64,000 bases of DNA from Clitopilus passeckerianus (lineage: Eukaryota > Basidiomycota > Agaricomycetes > Agaricales > Entolomataceae), in NCBI GenBank assembly GCA_944990035.1, contig CALYLX010000059.1:1-64000 (forward strand), written 5' to 3'. The notes under the pieces were generated by a model. It saw nothing but the letters and a program-made list of their open reading frames with translations, did not search any database and was not told the DNA's origin. Positions within the stretch are counted from its first letter, which is position 1; each line of letters begins with the position of its first letter. This document shows positions 58,442 to 64,000 of the stretch, piece after piece. Both the position numbers and the translations under genes were made by a program.

Positions 58442-59333
58442 TCACTCAGGGCAGCAAGGGTACTTCTTGCCCGGACCACAAAGAGTCTTGTCCGTCCGAC
58501 ATCCACAATACTATTTCCAAAACCCAACACATTAGCTTCCTTGACTAACCCTGTCCCAAACAAATCGACGTACCCTGTAAGTATCGAACTCGTTTTGAAT
58601 GACGCAAACTCCCTTCGTCCCATCGGCGGCGTCACAGCATGGAATATATCCATCGATACAGGACTCCCCAAAGTTGAGACACGTAGGGTTGACGTGCCAA
58701 ATTTGCTTGGCAGTCCCGTCGCCCGTCCCAATGGTCACTTGGGCACCCGCCTTTGGATCGGCGACGCCCCAGAACGCAGTGGCGCCTCCATCCTGAATAC
58801 TGTCCATCCAAACCGAGGTTAGAGATGTAATTGAAGGCAAAGAGGAAAGTAGATCCTCACGTATAGTCATCATCTTCGTTTGACGTGAGCCTCCACGCGT
58901 AGGCACCTGCTGGACGAACGTCGATCACGTTATTTCCCCAGGCGGCTTGAAGGTTTGGAGCTGGGACCGGGGAGATGGTTTGGGTGGTAGCGTCATAATT
59001 CTTGAGAGTCCACTGGTACATAGAGACGAGAGTGAGTTTGTGAAGTTGACCATGGCTACATAAAACTGCCTACGGTCTGGTTATCCGCCTTGGTGAAAGG
59101 AGTAACTGTGAGGACGTTTCCTTGACCATTGAACGTAATTGCCAGTTGTTGGCCAGTGGGCGAAGCCTTGTTGATGATGTGGTAATTCCTCTCAATGGGA
59201 CGGTCTACAGGGAGGATTTTGACTCAGACAACAGTGTAAAATGCGATATAGTCGTAGACTTACCGGCCAGGACCGATGTAGCTGTAGTAGTGATGAGACC
59301 AAGAAGCAGAGAAGAGGCAGTGAAAGGCTTCAT
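58442..59333 (-). CDS. Secreted beta-trefoil-like protein with Cys-rich tail
   Basis: Five exons (59264-59333, 59074-59204, 58861-59012, 58574-58799, 58442-58510) give 215 residues, with the frame continuous. The signal peptide is MKPFTASSLLLGLITTTATS. The central 120 residues (YHIINKASPTGQQLAITFNG, TPFTKADNQTWTLKNYD, WGVADPKAGAQVTIGTGDGT, AKQIWHVNP) have the repeated short strands and Q-x-W turns of ricin-B/beta-trefoil lectins. The tail is CLNFGESCIDGYIPCC, a GTKGVCV segment and RYCGCRTDKTLCG, ending YPCCPE. It carries ten cysteines with C-x6-C-x6/7-CC occurring twice, so a knottin-like unit may be duplicated. Carbohydrate binding is an inference. Confidence 0.7.
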
Positions 59334-60200
59334 GATGAAATGGCTCGAGGGTGGACAAGTGGCGAAAGGTCGTCAAATTTCGGCAGCTCTTTTATACCTG
59401 AGCAAAAGGGTCGGCGGAAAGGCTGGCGTTTTGCCATTTGAGACCTTTCAGGGTTAGTCCCTAGGATTATGGGCGCACTCGAGGATTAACGGAAGATGCA
59501 TGTCAAAGGCAAGAGACAAATTCAGGTGGCCCCATCCACTCTGCCGAATTGGACGTTGACGGGAAGTATGTATGTCCTATTTTGAGCCGCCAGCGTGTTT
59601 TCATAACGAGAAATACATAGTGCTAAATCCGATCGAATGATCTGTATTAGGCTCGCTGAGAAATCAATGGAGAAATTCTGCAGGCTGCTTTCATGTATGG
59701 GAAGAGTTGAGAAAGGAATGCTGCAAATCGACGAAGCTTACCCAGAGTGTGGCACATTATGATTCCGTCATGTTCGAACTTACACGCGTCTTGCACGTGC
59801 CTGGTTAATTAATTTCTCTTGGCAGTCGCTGTGCGATCACACCTTGATGTGTCTGACAAAATTACATCCTCGCTGTGAACGATGCCAGGCGTAGCTACTC
59901 TGACCGCGAAGAAGATATGACCATTTCTAAACCTGAAGCCTTCTCAGTTCGAACTTCACGTCTAACTCACAGTGGCCATCCTGCAGTTGGAACGGTCAGG
60001 GGTGCGATTCGATTTTGAATTGACATTTATTCTAAGCCTATTCGCCTCGACTGACAATGAATACCTGCTCGTACTGATAGCCCTGAACTAACGACAGCAT
60101 GAATGGCTTGGGATCTTACATGTGCAAGTCCCCATATGATCCTTCATGTACTAGGCCCACCAACGAACGCTATCGCGGTACAAACGCAAGGAACTTCAAG
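59334..60200. other. Intergenic, no supported gene
   Basis: No open frame over 60 codons with coding character and no repeat was noticed. Confidence 0.5.
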
Positions 60201-61420
60201 CCTGGCTTCCCTGACTCGTTTAAACCATTCAAGTGCTTCAACGAGCTCAAGCTCAACCTATAGGCGCCGAAGTTGACTCTGCCACCCTCGCGGGTACCCC
60301 CACAGCTGTATCCAGTTGCGAGGTGGGAGGCAGAGGTGTAAGATGATGCTGTGATGGGGTTCTTCCTGTACCGCAGCTGGTATACGAGGGTTTAGCCCTT
60401 AGGTGTAGCTGTGAAGGGCGACACCAAAGCCTTGACATCCAAAGTCGAGGATCGACATCCGAAAACACGGGAGTGTGGAGCTACGAGTATGCTGACGACC
60501 TCGTGGATCCGGAAGTAGGCAAGTTGCTAGAGTTGGTATCCAATGCGATGTTTCCGAACGACGAATGCTTCGACGAGCAAATGTTCTAATTGATGTCGGT
60601 GTCGATATTTCGGAAGTTCCGGGGTGGGGATGAATGTCAGAGATGCAATATTCTCGGGACGTGCGATCTATGAGGTCGTGTGAGAGGTACAGGAGCGAGC
60701 AGGGCTCGGGCTCAACTTCCTGGGGCTGATGTTGACGCTGTGGATTATCTGCGTGATGTATTCGCCCGCCAAATGTATTGGGGCACGCATATCCGATCGG
60801 ATAAGAGGGAAGGCTCTTCGGAGGGGTAACAAGGAGTATAATTTGTTCCTGAAAAGCCGCTGTTTGAACCCCAGGTTGAGGACTGAGGATGGGATATACA
60901 GGCGACGAGCAAAAAGATCATGTGGCCGTTGGCGAGTTGGCGAGGGAAGGGGACTGCCACCGAGCAAGGGAGAGATACATTCTTGGGACTGGAGGAGAGA
61001 GGACCTCAGTGCCACAATTCGATGGCTGCAGTAAGCTTTCTATCCCGCTTCTTTGTGTCCTTGCATGCAATTAGTGGCCTAGAAGGAAGTGGGCAGAACA
61101 GGAAACATCAGCGAAATGGGTGGTAGATAGACGAACCGGTGCTTCATCGAGGTTTCGTCAATCGCCAAGCAGGAGTAGCCTCGTATGCAAAATATACTAG
61201 CAGCACCCGGCGCAAGACTATGAGTTTGAGGGCGAAGAGAAAAAACCATGTAATGAGGACGATATGGTCGTTCCAGAAGCCTTCCGGTTGCAACGGGATT
61301 GCGCTCGAAACCGTTCGGGGTTAGCCGGACCAACCCTCCGAAACTCCGACAGGATTCATGCTCGGTTTCTCCTGCTTTGCTTCCACTTACTGGTCAAAGA
61401 TTCCGCGGACATTTGCACGC
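60200..61420. repeat. Dispersed subtelomeric repeat family, copy at 60-61.4 kb
   Basis: 60660-60740 matches 45500-45560 (GAGGTCGTGTGAGAGGTACAGGAGCGAGCA). 61300-61370 matches 39715-39770 (TTAGCCGGACCAACCCTCCGAAACTCCG). It is diverged and non-coding. Confidence 0.5.
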
Positions 61421-62320
61421 CAAGTAATGTCCATTATTCTATTCTGCCGTAGAAAATCCGTAAACGTGGTCGTCTTCGCGGGCGCCTGAAGCTTCATCTC
61501 TACTCCCCACCTTTTATGCACATTCCTCCAATAAGATCGTGCGTTCCATCTATGCACAGCCAGGTCTAATCAGCCGAGTTCTACTTTCTATACACATACG
61601 AACGGTGAGGGTGTCATTGAGTTGGGGTAGAAATAAACGTTCGTCTATCGAGAGATCCAGCTCGACTCAAGAGTAGAGTTATTCGCGATCATCTGATTTA
61701 CTGACGGCAACAAATCGAGTTCAGACAGAATGGCCTAGTGGAGGAATCTAAAGGCAAAAGGGGTGACCACTAGAGGCCTCAATCAGAGCGCTTTGACAGA
61801 CCGACCTCTACGCCAGGTGGTCCTTTCATCGAGACTCACCACCGTTATCGCGCCAACCCCAGGAACTCCTACAGCGAGTGTTCCAGGGCACTCCACCTCC
61901 ACATGTGCGTCTCTAGATTCTGTCAATGAATCCCATCAACTTACCATCTTACGGAGGTTTGTTCGTGACAGGTGCGCATCGCTCGGGGCCGCCGTATGGA
62001 TTCGAAGAATGACATTGAATTCATTATTCAATCGGTCTTCTCGACAAACGTTCAACGCTGATAACGACCGCTGTGAAGCGACGATTTTCCACAAGATCCG
62101 CACAGATGATGATTTTGACAAGGATCGCACATCAACGACGCTCGCATGCTCCCCTTGTAATTATGACTTCTAAATCATTGATCTACAAAAATATCCATAC
62201 GGTCCTTCATATGTTCTGGGCTCACCGATACATGTCACTACGGTATAAAAGCAAGAATCCCGAGCTTGGCATCCCTCACTCATTCGAGCCAGTTAAGTCC
62301 TTCACAGTTCCTTCATCAGA
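61421..62320. other. Upstream region of the GH25 gene with one weak ORF
   Basis: Plus 61763-62173 is open for 136 codons from an ATG (MTTRGLNQSALTDRPLRQVV) and ends with an acidic DDDFDKDR patch. It lacks any recognised motif and may be chance. Confidence 0.25.
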
Positions 62321-63162
62321 ATGCTCCGCACCGCCGCTTTCGCTCTTCTCGCCTGCGCGACCTCCGCGCTCGGCCTAGTCCACGCCATCGACTCGTCCCA
62401 ACTCGTCCCCACCGCGACCTTTACCAAAGCCAAGGGTCAAGGCTTCACCAAGGCCATCATCCGTGGCTACCAGGAGGCATGCAGCGTAGGCGGTCGCGTT
62501 GACCCCAACTTCGTCTCCACCTACAACAACGCTCGTGCTGCAGGATATACCAATATCGATACTTACTGGTACCCCTGCACTGGCTCAGGCAACGCCTGCA
62601 AGTCCTTCGCCACTCAAATCGCTGAGATTGGCGCTACCTTCAACGCTCATTCCATGAAGATTGGCACTATCTGGGTCGATATGGAGAAGGACTCTGTTTG
62701 CAACACCGTAAGTAGATCATTTTGAATACGCTCGTTGTCCGTGATTACTGAGTACCACCCGATTGTAGTGGAACTGGGGTGCTGCCGGTAACTTGAGCAA
62801 GGCCAAAGAAATGGTTGCGGCCATGAAAGCCTCCGGCTACAAATTCGGCATTTACAGTAGCCCTGGAGGTAAATTACTCTTTCGTTTAAGTGCTAGCTGA
62901 TTGCTAATGGCTGGCTAGAATGGGGCTTGATCTTCGGCTCAGCCGGTGTCGTGCTTGATACCAGCTACCCTCTATGGTACGCTAACTGGAACAACGACGA
63001 GAGTCTCACCTACGGCTCTAAATTTGGAGGGTAAGTGCCAGTGTATTCTTCGCTTATGAACACGCTCGCTGACTATGCGAAAGATGGACCTCTATCGTTG
63101 GTCACCAATACACTGACGTATCGGCTTCTGGGCTCTTTGACCTCAACGTCTTCGCTAGCTAA
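62321..63162 (+). CDS. Secreted GH25-type (CH-type) lysozyme
   Basis: Four exons (62321-62707, 62769-62868, 62919-63030, 63084-63162) give 225 residues in one frame. The signal peptide is MLRTAAFALLACATSALGLV. The chain starts AIDSSQLVPTATFTKAKGQG, with FTKAIIRGYQEACSVGGRVD, then NARAAGYTNIDTYWYPC. The family's core acidic pair region is GTIWVDMEKDSVCNTWNWG, then SGYKFGIYSSPGEWGLIFGS, YPLWYANWN and GHQYTDVSASGLFDLNVFAS at the end. The DTYWYPC and WVDMEKD motifs fit catalytic residues of GH25 muramidases, which cut peptidoglycan. It is probably an extracellular antibacterial enzyme. No break was seen. Confidence 0.88.
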
Positions 63163-63679
63163 GCGTATGGAGAAATTCGGGGTTGTAGGATTATCGCGGA
63201 ATGTAACCACGTGTATAAAATAAAGACATGCATGTCAAGAATTATGTTCACCTCGGTCATCAGTAGCTCTGCAACCTCCTCTGTGACACCGTGTACCCTC
63301 ATCTCAAGATCATCGCCATAGATCATTCTCCTCTAACACCGCCGTTGAAGAGAGCAGTGACGTTGGCGTATTCCTCAATATCTGAAAGAGAGATATGACC
63401 GGACGCAGTGAGTAGGTGGCCGGAGCAACGGTCCGAAGCTCCAAAAGGACTCTTGCTTCCGGTGAGGAGAAATCGGACAGGACTGGCAATTCCTCCATGA
63501 AAGCTGCTTTCATCAATTGTCGTTACTTCGAGACTAAATTCGAAAACCAAATCCGATGGATTAATCCCACAATGAAATGCTGTGTCTCTGACAGGCACGT
63601 GTACTCTACAGGCAGTGCAGGATTGGTTAGCGCCCAAGTCTGATCCTTCTTGTTTTCTCTACTTCCTTCTACTCGCGGG
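63163..63679. other. Intergenic, no supported gene
   Basis: Short minus frames at 63310-63637 overlap a plus frame and show no domain. Confidence 0.4.
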
Positions 63680-64000
63680 ATGGTCGTCGTCCAGAACTTT
63701 TCCAATTCGAGCTTCAGTGTTGGAGGGTCGTACACGAATGTTGTCAACCTCAATATAGTGACCCATTCCTACCATCAGAAAGGTGCGCTTGGCCCGTTCT
63801 CGTGTCATCCCGGATTGCTTAAAAGTGGACAGCGATACAGGTGTCTTCAAAAAGAAGAACACTTTCCAAGCCAGAAAGCCTTTCAGATATTTTTAACCGG
63901 GTGGAACATCTTCAGCGGACTGCGAAGAAGCTTTCTGGCGAACTGAAGCTCGCCATCTGTTCACCGATCACATACGGGGATTTAGCCAGGACTCTGGATG
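63680..64000 (+). CDS. N-terminus of a gene with G/N-rich motif (cut by window end)
   Basis: Exon 1 is 63680-63782: MVVVQNFSNSSFSVGGSYTN, then VVNLNIVTHSYHQK. A 50 nt intron (63783-63832, GTGCGC..GGACAG) joins an exon reading IQVSSKRRTLSKPESLSDIF, then VEHLQRTAKKLSGELKLAIC and YGDLARTLD, open to the window edge. The N-terminal turn (F-S-N-S-S-F-x-V-G-G-S-Y-T-N-V) is of the kind that opens many Agaricomycete STAND/NLR and kinase-like proteins. It resembles the C-terminal motif of the Hsp70-like protein at 28334. The effector or NTPase domain would lie beyond the window. Confidence 0.65.

Noticed and set aside
1..64000. tRNA, rRNA, CRISPR array, LTR pair
   Set aside because: None was found by eye. 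tRNA-like stretches near 24000-24060 lacked a foldable cloverleaf, and no paired LTRs with target duplications were seen.

Overview
The window looks like the subtelomeric end of a basidiomycete (Agaricomycetes-like) chromosome. It opens with a C-strand telomeric array (CCCTAAA units). Genes are interrupted by many 45-80 nt GT..AG introns. Recognisable families are fungal: an Nha1-type Na+/H+ antiporter, APC/C subunit 2, a DUF6593 protein, an HSPA12-like Hsp70, a CH-type GH25 lysozyme, a MYND finger, an F-box-like protein and several small secreted proteins. The species cannot be named from the sequence.

Layout. 0-2.3 kb: telomeric repeats, a short internal telomere-like stretch, a gene starting directly after it, and a fragment of a repeat family found again at 40-57 kb. 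2.3-7.4 kb: no convincing gene. 7.5-21.3 kb: the conserved core, with a possible PP1-docking protein (+), the Na+/H+ antiporter (-), a 1.26 kb Mutator-like element with perfect 98 bp inverted ends and a 9 bp target duplication, APC2 (-) with a palindromic double MluI box upstream, and a secreted phosphoglycerate-mutase-like pseudoenzyme (+). 21-36 kb: a secreted-protein pseudogene, an F-box-like gene, an Hsp70-like gene ending in an amyloid-like G/N-rich motif, and a MYND gene. 36-61 kb: a repeat-rich accessory region with two large diverged segmental copies (A about 39.2-43.9 kb, B about 45.3-50.9 kb), a third partial copy near 56.8-57.4 kb, and a dispersed repeat family. 52-64 kb also holds a DUF6593 gene, two secreted Cys-rich proteins, a GH25 lysozyme, and the start of a gene with an N-terminal G/N-rich motif similar to the end of the Hsp70-like protein.

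The most striking content is a pair of paralogous secreted proteins in copies A and B (41380-42452 and 47613-49538, minus strand). After a signal peptide, each is a string of about 18-residue modules (type ICRHDDHDKDCYWKNGKK). Each module is encoded by its own phase-0 exon (mostly exactly 54 nt), cysteines fall about every nine residues, and a dibasic KK closes each module. A His/Asp/Gly/Lys tail is short in A and about 170 residues in B. I recognise no described family. The layout suggests either a metal- or calcium-binding wall protein, or a kexin-processed repeat precursor.

All intron calls are by eye, from GT..AG signals, frame continuity and remembered family patterns. No alignment or database search was run.
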